Assembly (NCBI RefSeq): GCF_002865645.1
Contig: NW_020194691.1
Span: forward strand, 558,001-622,000
Length of the DNA: 64,000 nt
Direction of reading: 5' to 3'
From: Hyaloscypha bicolor E
Taxonomy: Eukaryota; Ascomycota; Leotiomycetes; Helotiales; Hyaloscyphaceae
Positions 11,979-21,337 of the stretch are shown here, piece after piece. Position 1 is the first letter of the stretch; every line of letters begins with the position of its first letter. Both the position numbers and the translations under genes were made by a program. Below the pieces are notes generated by a model that saw nothing but the letters and a program-made list of their open reading frames with translations, ran no database searches and was not told where the DNA came from.

Positions 11979-12867
11979 CTGGTACTGTCTCTTTGTAATA
12001 TTATAATCGTTCATTATTGTCAAGATTTGGTAGTTAATGATTGGCTGGCCCGTTATGCTGTAGCAAGGTTGAAATAAGCTTCTGAGACTCGCCTGGCGAG
12101 GATTAACCTAAGCTGAAGCTGAGGGGGCCTGAGTAAGGGCAGCGCTGGTCGTGTGAGATAGAAGGTTATGGAAGTGTAAAGATTCACGTGCAGAATAAAC
12201 GACCTATAATATAAAAGCAAATCTTATATAACTTAGTCTAAGCTTTATTTAATCTATGTGTCTAAAATAGTGTTGGCAGGATAGGCCCTTAGCTGTGCTA
12301 CTGCCTGAAAATTATAGAATGGTCCCTGAAATGATCGTGCTCCTGCTTGCGTGCCAAGAATATTGGTAGAAGAATAGCAGGGGCAAGGAATACCAGGGCG
12401 AAATATGGAAAAGCCAGACATTGCCAAGTCAATACCAAAAATATGTGAGCTTGCAGTGGCTTGAAGAAGGATCAGCATGGAGGCAACTTGTGCCAACGGA
12501 GCTTGGATGTGCTCGATCACGTTTAAGCTTCCAGCAACTCATTATGTGCGTTTTGCAAAACGATCAAGTAGATAAAGAAATGGGATGCGGATCAGAGCAA
12601 GAAGTAGTAATCAAGAACCCGGTATAAACTCTCGGCAACACTCCAATCGATCTCTATAAGCCATAAAGTTATTTTAGGTGGCCCCAAGTGCAGAAGGAGC
12701 AAATGACTTCCGAATATATACAAACTACTATTCTGATATGTAAGGCTGGGATTATAGAATCGCTTTAGATGCAGTACAATTTTGGTTTAAAGGCGGCGCA
12801 AATTGAAGCTTGCTGCTTCCCTTAATCTTGCTTTACCTCTGACAAATGAGCAGCATTGATAGCCTCC
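11979..12867. other. Convergent intergenic region, no supported gene
   Basis: Lies between the 3' ends of the receptor and zinc-finger genes. Only short overlapping frames (up to 88 codons) without motifs; probably holds both 3' UTRs. Confidence 0.4.
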
Positions 12868-14964
12868 TTAGACTCCTTCTTGAACCGCCCGAAGAATACA
12901 GTCATCGAGATGCTCATAGAAATCTTGGGCGTTATTGAATGTCATTTGGCAAGTTGAACACTTGCCCGTAGCATGAGGTCCATAGTCTGAAAGCCTCTTG
13001 CTACTTGAAATCTTCATCCGGCTATTCGGGGGCGTTTGTTCTACTGCATGAACAATGGTGAGGTGGCGTTTGAAGAAGTCTGTACGACTAAATGACTTTT
13101 CTGTGAGAGAACCGCTACCAGGACAAAAGCCACAGACCATTCTACCTTTAAAGTGACCCAAAGTATGACGATTCTTGTCGTACTTCCTAGCAAATCCTTT
13201 GGTGTGATAATCGCAGGTTTGAATCGGGCATTTTTCGGGTCGTTCGTGTTGATGAGTCAGCATATGGGCTTTGAGATCTTTGAACAGCTTGCCACAGTCC
13301 GGATATGTGCAACGCCCTTTCTCTTTAGGTTGGTCACTGTTGAAGTTGTCGTGGTAGCTGCAAGAGTCCGTAGATTGTCGTCGCGAAGTATGATATGGAT
13401 ATTGTGATCCGTGCGACTCAGGGGATCCCGGCGGTCTGCCCTGGGTGTACAGACTTGGTACAGGCTGGTGTGACAAAAAATTCGGTAGCTCATGGCTGTT
13501 GTTATTGAATTGAAAGTCCGAGCTATGGTGGCCTTGGGTTTCCGAACTGTCTTCTCTATCTTCGTTGTCGTGGTTATTATTCGGTCGGAAGTCTGAACTA
13601 CCTGGGCCAGGATTGTCTGAAGTGCCATCACCGGAGCCTTCATTCTCATCCTCATCATGATCGTGACCCTCATTCCGAGGGCCTGAATTTGAAACTGGGC
13701 TTCTTCGGTAGTGGATGCCGAGTTGGAGTTTGCGGTCAAAGCCGCATTTTTCTTTCCAAAGGGAAAGACCGAAATCAGCTGGTGGATCGGGTCTTCGAGA
13801 TAGTACCATGAAATGGCCTTTGACATGCTCAATATATTCATCTCGAGTTTCCAATTTCTTTTCACAAAACCCACAGATCTTATGGAAGAAGTCTGTTACT
13901 TCGAACTTGCAAGTTCGCTTCAACTCAACAACCTCTGAATCAGGGCAGTTGTGCTCGCCTCTCAAGTGTGTTGCAAAGTTGTCATGCCGATAAAACGGCC
14001 TGCGATTTGATGAACATGGTTTCCCAGTTCGTGGGTTGGTTTTAGGGCATTCCCAAACGTTTTCCGGGAAATCCTTTCGGTCGATGGGTTCAGCCCAGCG
14101 TTCTAGAGCATCAATATTCCTACAATCAGGACACGGGTACTTTATCGAGATTTTCCTGCGTTTTGCATCTGGCAAGGAAAGATCAGATTCAGTCTCGACG
14201 TGCCCCTTGGCTGGTCTCCCACGCTTTGGAGCAGGAGGGGCCAGTCTCTTTTGGTCGTTAACTACTGGAGAGAGTAAAAATATGTCCAGTGATTGCGATT
14301 GTGCGCCAGGAGAGGCAGCATTGTATGTTGAAGAAGAAGAACTGTTTTCGCTAGTGGCTCTTATGGTCTCGGGGGACGGCGGGAATTGGCCCAACCTCTG
14401 TTCTCTGTGCTGAGGCTTTGCAAGAAGCTCCGTCCTTCTCGATTTCTCATCCTCAAACCATGACAGAACCTCTTCCCTCAAAAGACCCACTTTACGAGCA
14501 ACATTGCCAATCTCCTTGGCTGTTATCAAGTCCGAGTCCGGGTAGGAATTGAAAATTCCATACAAGAACCGATGCCGATCCCGAAAAGACATAGGCGGAT
14601 CACATGTTGCGTTGAAAATCCCATATTCTGAAAGCTGAAGATCTTGGTAAAGGTAAGGTTGACGTTTATTCAATAGCATCCTTGAATTGTCCATACCTTG
14701 CGAGAAATCAAATGCTGCGAACTCGTTTGATGCACTGTCATGGATGCTGCTTTGCGTGGCTTCCAGCGCAGGATACCATTTCTGCTGCAAGTCTTCAACG
14801 ACAACGTCAGCGATTGGCTTTAATGCAGACGGAGAGAAAATCCCACCGCAACCTGGTTTGATACTTGGTGCTAGTTCGATTACTCCCAGGCAGTTCACAG
14901 CACCCAATGACGCACTTTCGGCAAGCCCCTCAATCGAGGCATCCGCCGGCTGAGGCACGGTCAT
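12868..14964 (-). CDS. Multi-C2H2 zinc-finger regulator with AT-hook and homeodomain-like segment
   Basis: A single uninterrupted frame of 698 residues. Residues about 135-177 resemble a homeodomain-like helix pair ending V-L-S-W-F-E-D-E-K-S-R-R. An AT-hook core K-R-G-R-P lies at 247-251, followed by a basic K-R-R-K stretch that could be a nuclear localisation signal. Zn-binding Cys/His pairs follow: a CPDC region near 278, a C2H2 finger at 364-384, C2H2 fingers near 552-571 and 579-604, a C-x2-C..H-x4-H finger near 611-640, and a C2HC-like finger near 669-688. A D/E/N/S-rich disordered linker (about 425-550) separates the finger groups. Most likely a nuclear DNA-binding regulator; targets are unknown. 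Its promoter lies only about 190 bp from the nested transposons. Confidence 0.85.
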   Translation of the reverse strand: MTVPQPADASIEGLAESASLGAVNCLGVIELAPSIKPGCGGIFSPSALKPIADVVVEDLQQKWYPALEATQSSIHDSASNEFAAFDFSQGMDNSRMLLNKRQPYLYQDLQLSEYGIFNATCDPPMSFRDRHRFLYGIFNSYPDSDLITAKEIGNVARKVGLLREEVLSWFEDEKSRRTELLAKPQHREQRLGQFPPSPETIRATSENSSSSSTYNAASPGAQSQSLDIFLLSPVVNDQKRLAPPAPKRGRPAKGHVETESDLSLPDAKRRKISIKYPCPDCRNIDALERWAEPIDRKDFPENVWECPKTNPRTGKPCSSNRRPFYRHDNFATHLRGEHNCPDSEVVELKRTCKFEVTDFFHKICGFCEKKLETRDEYIEHVKGHFMVLSRRPDPPADFGLSLWKEKCGFDRKLQLGIHYRRSPVSNSGPRNEGHDHDEDENEGSGDGTSDNPGPGSSDFRPNNNHDNEDREDSSETQGHHSSDFQFNNNSHELPNFLSHQPVPSLYTQGRPPGSPESHGSQYPYHTSRRQSTDSCSYHDNFNSDQPKEKGRCTYPDCGKLFKDLKAHMLTHQHERPEKCPIQTCDYHTKGFARKYDKNRHTLGHFKGRMVCGFCPGSGSLTEKSFSRTDFFKRHLTIVHAVEQTPPNSRMKISSSKRLSDYGPHATGKCSTCQMTFNNAQDFYEHLDDCILRAVQEGV

Positions 14965-15325
14965 CTTGTCCTGCCTCCGGTCGTGATTCTCCGTTAGCGG
15001 TCAGGTCGATTTCTGGTATCGTGGCTGAAATAAAGGATCAGTCCCAGTAAGCGTCAACGACAAAATATGGGTTGGTGCATCTTCAGCTGGGGATCAGGTT
15101 GCTATTTGAAGAGTTGCTGGTTGTGGTGGCTTTGGTGTGATGAGGCGAAGCGAACTGTTGAACTAGCTTAATAATAAAGCTGGGGTCACGTGCTTGCAAT
15201 GTAAACCATGTAAATGATACTGAATTGACTGCTGCTCTACAGTGGTAAGTAGCCCGTATATATAGCCCTGAACCCCCTAAATCACATGCACTAAACCCGT
15301 ATGCAAGCTGAACCGATTCTAGCTA

Positions 15326-15412
15326 TACAGGGTATTCCAGCTGTACAGGGTATTCCAGCTGGACAGGGTATTCCAGCTGGACAGGGTATTCCAGCTGGAC
15401 AGGGTATTAAGC
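15326..15412. repeat. 18-bp tandem repeat (ACAGGGTATTCCAGCTG unit), four and a half copies
   Basis: Units start at 15326, 15344, 15362, 15380 and 15398 (partial). A diverged inverted copy (GCTGGAATGCCCTGT) lies at about 17470-17485 in the opposite arm of the same outer element, so the motif belongs to that element. Confidence 0.85.
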
Positions 15413-15830
15413 TAGTGCACAGCCCCATGGCGTTCGGTTCCAGGGCTTACTAAGCCTATTAGGGGCCTCAGGCCCCTAATTTCAACGAACAGACAACCAA
15501 AGGCGGAAGGAGAAACGCAAAAAGGCGAACCGATGTTGAGAAGGCAAGTAAAAGGTTGCATGCAATGGCTCCCAGGCGACTCTCCATTTTACAACGATCT
15601 AAGGCCTATACTTGTAGACATCCAAATAACCCCTATGACCCCTGAAAACCCCTGGTTAGCTGAATAGCTGAACCTTAGCTGTGCCTGCAAAGCTGAGTCG
15701 CCACTGTCGGCCCCAGGCACCCATTTCCAAAAACCTGTTGAGATTATGTGCCTGAGGCACTAATGGGGCTGAACACTAGTGAGGCTGAGCGCTATGGGGC
15801 TTAGCACCCTATACAGCTTAATACCCTGTA

Positions 15831-17465
15831 CCCTCCCCCCCCTAAATGTTTGCTAGCGCGCCACATCGACCAGGGCTCTTAATCAAGGGTTTTTAGCCAA
15901 TCATAAGTAAGAACCTTCTAGAATCGCACCTTCTCTTTACTTAATACTGCCGGCAGAATCATACTGCGCAATTGAAGCTATTCAGACCTTTACAATGGAT
16001 ATACATCGACTCCTTAATACTCCTCCGCGAAGACGCTTACCCTCTGAGATCCTTGAGACTCCACCACCATCACCACCACCATTACCAATTCCGCTTTCAC
16101 AGCTCTCTACGCAATCGTGGGACTCTCAAAATGGTCCACGTCCTCTTTCACAGCTCTCTACGCAGTCTTGGGACTCCCGGAATGGGCCTAGGCCCACTTG
16201 TGAGTCCTCAACCGCCCTTATTAGCTCCCAAAATGATCTCTCTTTACCGCAGACCCCTCAAAAACAACGCGCACCACCTACTACACGTAGCGATCGTATC
16301 CGAATTAAAACAGCCCTTGATTTTGATATCTCACCAGAGCGAATACGCAAGAAGTACGGCTATACAATTTCCCAAATCTTACGGGCCAAAAATAATCGAC
16401 TTACCCCACAATACAAAGCTCACTGTGGCCGGAAGCCAAAGATCACTACACCCACACGTCACCGGCTTGAGCAATGGCTCCTTGAATCACCCTCTCGCCG
16501 GCATATTGCCTTCAAGCATATACCAGAGCTCGCTCCGCCAGAGCTTTATTTACAAGATTGTGGGGAGCAGGCTATACGGACAGCTTTTAAGCTTGTTGGA
16601 TATGGCAAACGGGTTGCGAAGAGGAAGGGTTTTTCAGACGATCCGGAGATTATGCAAGAGCGTGTCGACTTTGCAGAGGAAGGCTTGACTTGGACACCCG
16701 AACGCCTCTTTCACCAGATCTTTTCTGACGAGGTTTGGGCCTCTGGCGGAGCACATACACAATCGTATGTAACGGTAAAGGAGGATGGCTCTGATCGCTT
16801 TAATTGTGAGTGTGTACAACACAAGTATTCCAAGCTTCCGGCTTGGATGTTCCACGGTACAATTGTTATGGGAGGAAAGGGGCCAGCAACATTTTGGGAG
16901 AAGGAGTGGGGAAGTATGGACTCGTACAAGTATGACGCTGTGATCTTAAATAACGTCGAATCTTTCCTGGATGCGAATCCCGATAAACCCTTCGTTTGGA
17001 TGCAAGATAACGCCTCCTGCCACCGCTCAAAAGAAACACAAGAGAACCTACGAATACGACGAATACCCTATATTAAATGGCCACGGTACTCTCCTGATCT
17101 CAACCTTATTGAGCATGTGTGGAGTTGGATGAAGAATTGGATCCAAAAGCATTATTACACAGCTTATTACGATGCCTCTAAGATTCCGCTATCGCAATTG
17201 AGAAGGATCATTTGGGAAGCGTGGGAAGCTGTACCTGTGGACTTTATTATGAAGCTATATATGTCTTGGTGGGACAGATGCAAGGCTGTAATTGATGCAA
17301 AAGGCGGGCCTACAAGATACTGACTAATTTGGAAAGCGGTGAAGTGTGTATGTAGAGAGAATCTAGAAGATTCTAAGCTTTTTGATTGGCTAGAACCCCC
17401 TGTTTGACCCCCCTGGCAAGCCTTCTATATTGGGTGCACTAGCAAACATTTAGGGGAGGGGAGAG
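15831..17465 (+). mobile_element. Apparently intact Tc1-like (DD34E) transposon
   Basis: Bounded by TA at 15829-15830 and 17466-17467. The inverted ends are CCCTCCCCCCCCTAAATG.. and, on the other strand, CTCTCCCCTCCCCTAAATG.., both running on through TTTGCTAG. A further inverted match near AGCCAATCA lies inside. It carries one uninterrupted transposase gene with normal base composition and no RIP signature. At 1635 bp it has a usual size for fungal Tc1/mariner elements. Confidence 0.88.
15995..17323 (+). CDS. Tc1-like DD34E transposase
   Basis: 442 residues without interruption. The catalytic triad is visible: first Asp in F-S-D-E-V-W, second in W-M-Q-D-N-A-S-C-H, and the Glu in S-P-D-L-N-L-I-E-H-V-W. 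Thirty-four residues separate the second Asp from the Glu, giving DD34E. A helix-turn-helix region spans about residues 100-190 (I-S-P-E-R-I-R-K-K-Y-G, then R-R-H-I-A-F). The N-terminus is Pro/Ser-rich and carries a direct duplication of a 17-residue unit beginning P-L-S-Q-L-S-T-Q-S-W-D-S. The enzyme would cut and paste its own element at TA sites by binding the terminal repeats. All key residues are present, so activity is plausible. Confidence 0.92.
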   Translation: MDIHRLLNTPPRRRLPSEILETPPPSPPPLPIPLSQLSTQSWDSQNGPRPLSQLSTQSWDSRNGPRPTCESSTALISSQNDLSLPQTPQKQRAPPTTRSDRIRIKTALDFDISPERIRKKYGYTISQILRAKNNRLTPQYKAHCGRKPKITTPTRHRLEQWLLESPSRRHIAFKHIPELAPPELYLQDCGEQAIRTAFKLVGYGKRVAKRKGFSDDPEIMQERVDFAEEGLTWTPERLFHQIFSDEVWASGGAHTQSYVTVKEDGSDRFNCECVQHKYSKLPAWMFHGTIVMGGKGPATFWEKEWGSMDSYKYDAVILNNVESFLDANPDKPFVWMQDNASCHRSKETQENLRIRRIPYIKWPRYSPDLNLIEHVWSWMKNWIQKHYYTAYYDASKIPLSQLRRIIWEAWEAVPVDFIMKLYMSWWDRCKAVIDAKGGPTRY

Positions 17466-17672
17466 TATCGCTGGAATGCCCTGTAATGTGCCCCGTAAGG
17501 CTGAATAGGTCAGCCTAGGTACAGGCTCAGCGAGTTAGGGGTTTAGTGCATGTGATTTAGAGCGCTCAGAGCCTTACCTATGCATACGGGCTACTTACCA
17601 CAGTAGAACAGCAGCCAATTCAGTATCGTTTACTTGGTTTACATTGCAGCCCACGTGACCTCAGTTCAACAG

Positions 17673-19887
17673 AAGGAGTGGGGACCACTGATACCCGGTC
17701 GATTGATTTGCCTGGAGGAGAGGTAGGGTCCAGAGGACTTGATTTCTAAGAAACTACGTTTGGCAAGGTTCCTTACTATCCCCCCCCTTGAATAATTACG
17801 AGTGGGTCCTTTGGTAGCGCCACACTGAAACTTCGTCAGTATCCCCGAATTAGGAAATATCAGGTGCTTTCGAGAGCCGCTATTCGCTATAGACCCTCGA
17901 TTGCGTGCCTTTAGTGGTGTGAATCGTGACATGATAGTGTGGCGAATATTGGACCCACCCATAATTATTCATGGGAGGGATACTAAATAATCGTCTAAGC
18001 CTAGCGCTTCGCTTAGGGCTACACTAACCCCTCACACCACCACCGTGCAATCACGTGATGTTATGTCCCCCTTTTGAACACTCTTCCTTTCGCCTCTTCG
18101 CTTAGCTTCTTCCTACTTTTTAGAAAACACCCCCCTTTTCTACTGTTCGTCTTGCCCTTTCTCAATCTATTCACATCCCCCACTCAAAGGCGTTCGCCAG
18201 CTCAGTTCAAAAACTTCTCAATGAACTTCGGTCCTCACCCCCCCTAGCACTGAGCGCGTCAAGAAGTCCCAATGCCTTCAACGCCTCATCCATCATTTCT
18301 TCTCGTCACCTAACACACAATCACTTCCAAACAAACTTCGTCAACTTCGGTTTTCGAAAGCACTTTTCGTTGTTGCGTACACGTTTGCAGCTTGTCAGGT
18401 CTTCAGCGATGTTGCCACAACTTGAATATGTGACCTCGGTGATTTTACACATAGTGTTTGAAAACGGTATAGGTTGAGTGTGACGTCTGGTTTCTCCAAA
18501 GATTTGATATGAAGAACGATGATTAGAGGTTTGCTGGGTGGTGAAAGAAAGCAGCCTTATTTATAAAACATAGTGAGGGTGAGGCGCGACGAAGAAAGAT
18601 CAACTAGCTAGATTAAGGCGAAGAGTGGATTCCCGATCGCTATGCCCATAGGAGAGATATCGTCTCGGAAACTTGGATTGGAGGAAAAGGAGAATGAAAA
18701 TCCTCCTTGCATTCTGGGAGAGGCGAACGAAAAGTTGAAATAATTGCTAAGCGAGAAGGTGTCAGTTGCCATACATATGATTCTCCCCCTTTTAGTTAAC
18801 TCAGCTATAGAGGCATATAAATCCTCCGCTGAACCGCACTTCTTGTACTTTAGACATCTTCTCAATCTACATCAACTTTACCTTCATATTTTGAAGCCTA
18901 ATCACATGCCAAATACTGCCTTGTTCATGCAATTGTCAGAAGGGAAAGGCGGAAGGGTTGGCAACGATCCAGGGCTAGGAGAAATCGAATCGGAAACGGC
19001 CCAACACGGGCACACCTATCCTCGACTTCCTCCCGATTCAGTAATTTTAGTGGATGAGAAGGTACGTCGTAGACAGAGACTTAAAACGCGGAACTTAAAA
19101 TCTCGGTTTCAATGAGGGAAACCCCAGACAGCATTTTGTTCTCCTTCGTGCCCACCACTTAATCGAACTCCTTTCCAACAAGTCTTTGTTGAGTCACCCA
19201 ATGCTGCATTTCTGACCCGACCTTTTTCAGCTGTTCAAATAAGCTGACAAGCCAGCGGCATAGCAGGGGTTAATGTTGCAGAAGTTTCCACAAGTCACAC
19301 TCTATCAAGCCATCAATCACATCGTCAGCAATCCATCTATCAGACAATTCGGATGACTCTGTTTAGAGTCTTCTGTTACTTACGATAGAATCAGAACATT
19401 CTGCGGTGGTTGGGTTGGTGTACGTAGCAGTGCAACCGGTGGTAGAGAAGTCTGAGAAAGAGGTGTAGGTTGAGAGGAGTGGTTTGAGGGATTCGGGCAG
19501 TGATTCGATGACTGCTCCAAAGACAAAATTGGGTGAGGTAGAGAGTCAGCCTTTTATAGACTTGGTATTCTCCTACTACTACTGCTACTGCTACCTTGTT
19601 CCTCGATGTTTTGGTCGGAATCCTTGAATGTGCCTCATTTTTACATTAATAGGGATTGGATTATTGGAAAGACGTCCCACGGGTCATCTCATACTGGGTA
19701 CTAAATCCCTCTGAACATGACTGTACTTTCAACCTCTATATTCAACCTAGATTTTCAAAGAGACTTATATGTGCATGAAAAGAAGTTAGGCTGACAAATG
19801 TAAGGTCCAGCCCCCCAAGTACGCGCCAGTGTCTGAAAGCGGGTTCTCTCCGCGTGTGTCCCGCTGTAGCGGAGATGCGAGAGCAGC
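17673..19887. other. No supported gene
   Basis: About 2.2 kb with short frames only. A 123-codon plus-strand frame (18744-19115) lacks motifs. Near 19385-19560 on the minus strand there is a Ser/Thr-rich open stretch followed by a good GTAAGT donor, which could be an exon of a secreted protein, but I could not find its start or partner exons. Confidence 0.35.
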
Positions 19888-21337
19888 TTACAGAGCTAAG
19901 GTGGGGGCAGACATGACCACTTTCGCATTGCCAGGCTTGAGAAGTCCAAATGAACACGTCAGGTCCTTCGCCACGCTCATGAAAGCGCCCCAATTGTCAA
20001 ACTCTCCACAATAGCTCGGAGCAGAAAACAGCGTCACAAGCATTCGATCTTTGAATAACTCGTATCCGTCCTCGACTACCTGATGTCCTCGACAAATGAG
20101 ATCGAAGTTGTGCTTTTCTAAAAACTTCTTTATAATCTTCTCGCCAAAAGTATAGCTGGCTCCGCGATCATTAGTTCCCCAACTGTTTTGTCCGCTCTCG
20201 GGGTCGGCCCATAGAAGATCGCAGAGGAGTCCGGAGTCCGGTATGTCTGTTGGTCTTGCAATGCGTCTTATGTCATTCATATGAAACAGATCCGGCGATA
20301 GGCCACCGTGAACACAGAATATCCTTTCTGCAACAATCGCGGTAAAGGGTAGCTGCAAGTGATGCATTAGTGAAGACACTGCAAACACTGAAGTTTCAAC
20401 TTACACAATCAAACACATCCATGAAAGTTTTCCAGATCTTGACACTGCATTTTCTCTTACATTCGTCATAAAATCCATAAATTCGGCTTACGCTCGAAGT
20501 TTCGTGGTTACCCCTTAGAAGAAAGATGTTCTCGGGGTACTGGATCTTATAGCACATCAAGAGGAGGATCGTTTCGAGGGATTTCTTTCCTCGATCAACA
20601 TAATCTCCAAGGAAGAGATAATTGCAGGTAGGTGGGAAACCGCCCGCCTCAAATATCCGGAGCAGGTCAGGGTATTGACCGTGTACGTCCCCAATGATTT
20701 TAATGGGTGCATCTAATTCGAGGAGAGATGGCTGTTCCAGGAATATGGCCCGCGCTCGAGAACAAACACTTTGGATCTCGTGAGAATTTAGACAAAAGTT
20801 GCCATCACCCCGATCAGAAGATGCTCGCAACAGACGTTCAATGAAATCGTCAATTTCTGGGCCGATGAACTCATTTGTGTCCTTCGATGAGCTTGGGGCG
20901 CCTCCGAGGAAAGAATTTACGAATGCCGCTTTTGGTTCGTCAAGCTGGGCGATTCCTTTGGCGGATACAGAATAGTGATGATGGACATTGCTTTCGCTTC
21001 GCTCTAAACCGGTATCATGATGCTTTTGTTGAATAGATGTCGAGTCGAGGGGAGGCAGAGCGGTCTTGACATTCTCGTGAGCATAGTCGTATTTTGAGCG
21101 TTCCCTAAAATTGAATTTAGCGAAGAGTTGTAGTCGCCATGTTCTAGGACCTTACTCAGGATCGCTCAGCGTAGTATAGGCCTCTTCTATAACCTTAAGC
21201 TTTTCCTTCAGATTTTCATCTACTGGGTTACTATTAGTTGACGGACGGTGCCGTATCATACGCCATCTTGATCTGACTCGAAGTGTGTTCTCATCCGCAC
21301 CAAGAATAGTGTAATAATCTTTTGTCTCGATGGACAT
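19888..21337 (-). CDS. PP1-like serine/threonine phosphatase fused to a degenerate N-terminal J-domain
   Basis: Exons (minus strand) 21337-21156, 21104-20405 and 20352-19888 join in frame to 448 residues. Exon 1 starts [13 protein letters not shown], a J-domain helix I. The fold resumes at [14 protein letters not shown] and continues across the intron as E-E-R-S-K-Y-D-Y-A. The HPD loop and much of helix II are missing; H-R-P-S stands in its place. A linker follows, then from about residue 145 a complete PPP catalytic domain: GDVHGQ (about 199), GDYVDRG (about 227), RGNHE (about 258), HGG and [19 protein letters not shown] replaces the usual RAHQ. No in-frame ATG exists in exon 2 before the catalytic core, so the J-domain exon is needed for translation. 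Exon 1 overlaps the end of the neighbouring broken gene in another frame. Biological role unknown. Confidence 0.75.

Larger units (their letters stand above)
15155..17672. mobile_element. Older non-autonomous element with long imperfect inverted ends, split by the Tc1-like insertion
   Basis: The sequence from 15184 to about 15310 is repeated in inverted form at about 17530-17660 with mostly transition differences (shared blocks such as GTGGTAAGTAGCCCGTAT and AAATCACATGCACTAAACCC). A CTGTTGAACT / AGTTCAACAG pair at 15155-15164 and 17663-17672 may be the true ends. Removing the inner transposon leaves about 880 bp with no coding potential but with an 18-bp tandem repeat, so it looks like a MITE or solo non-autonomous copy. 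Target duplication not identified. Confidence 0.7.

Noticed and set aside
13257..13874. 205-codon minus-strand frame inside the zinc-finger gene
   Set aside because: Out of frame with the finger-containing protein and without domains; a shadow frame.
20396..20830. Phosphatase starting at 20830 as a separate short gene
   Set aside because: The codon there is TTG and the frame continues upstream with family-like sequence; no ATG is available until within the catalytic core.
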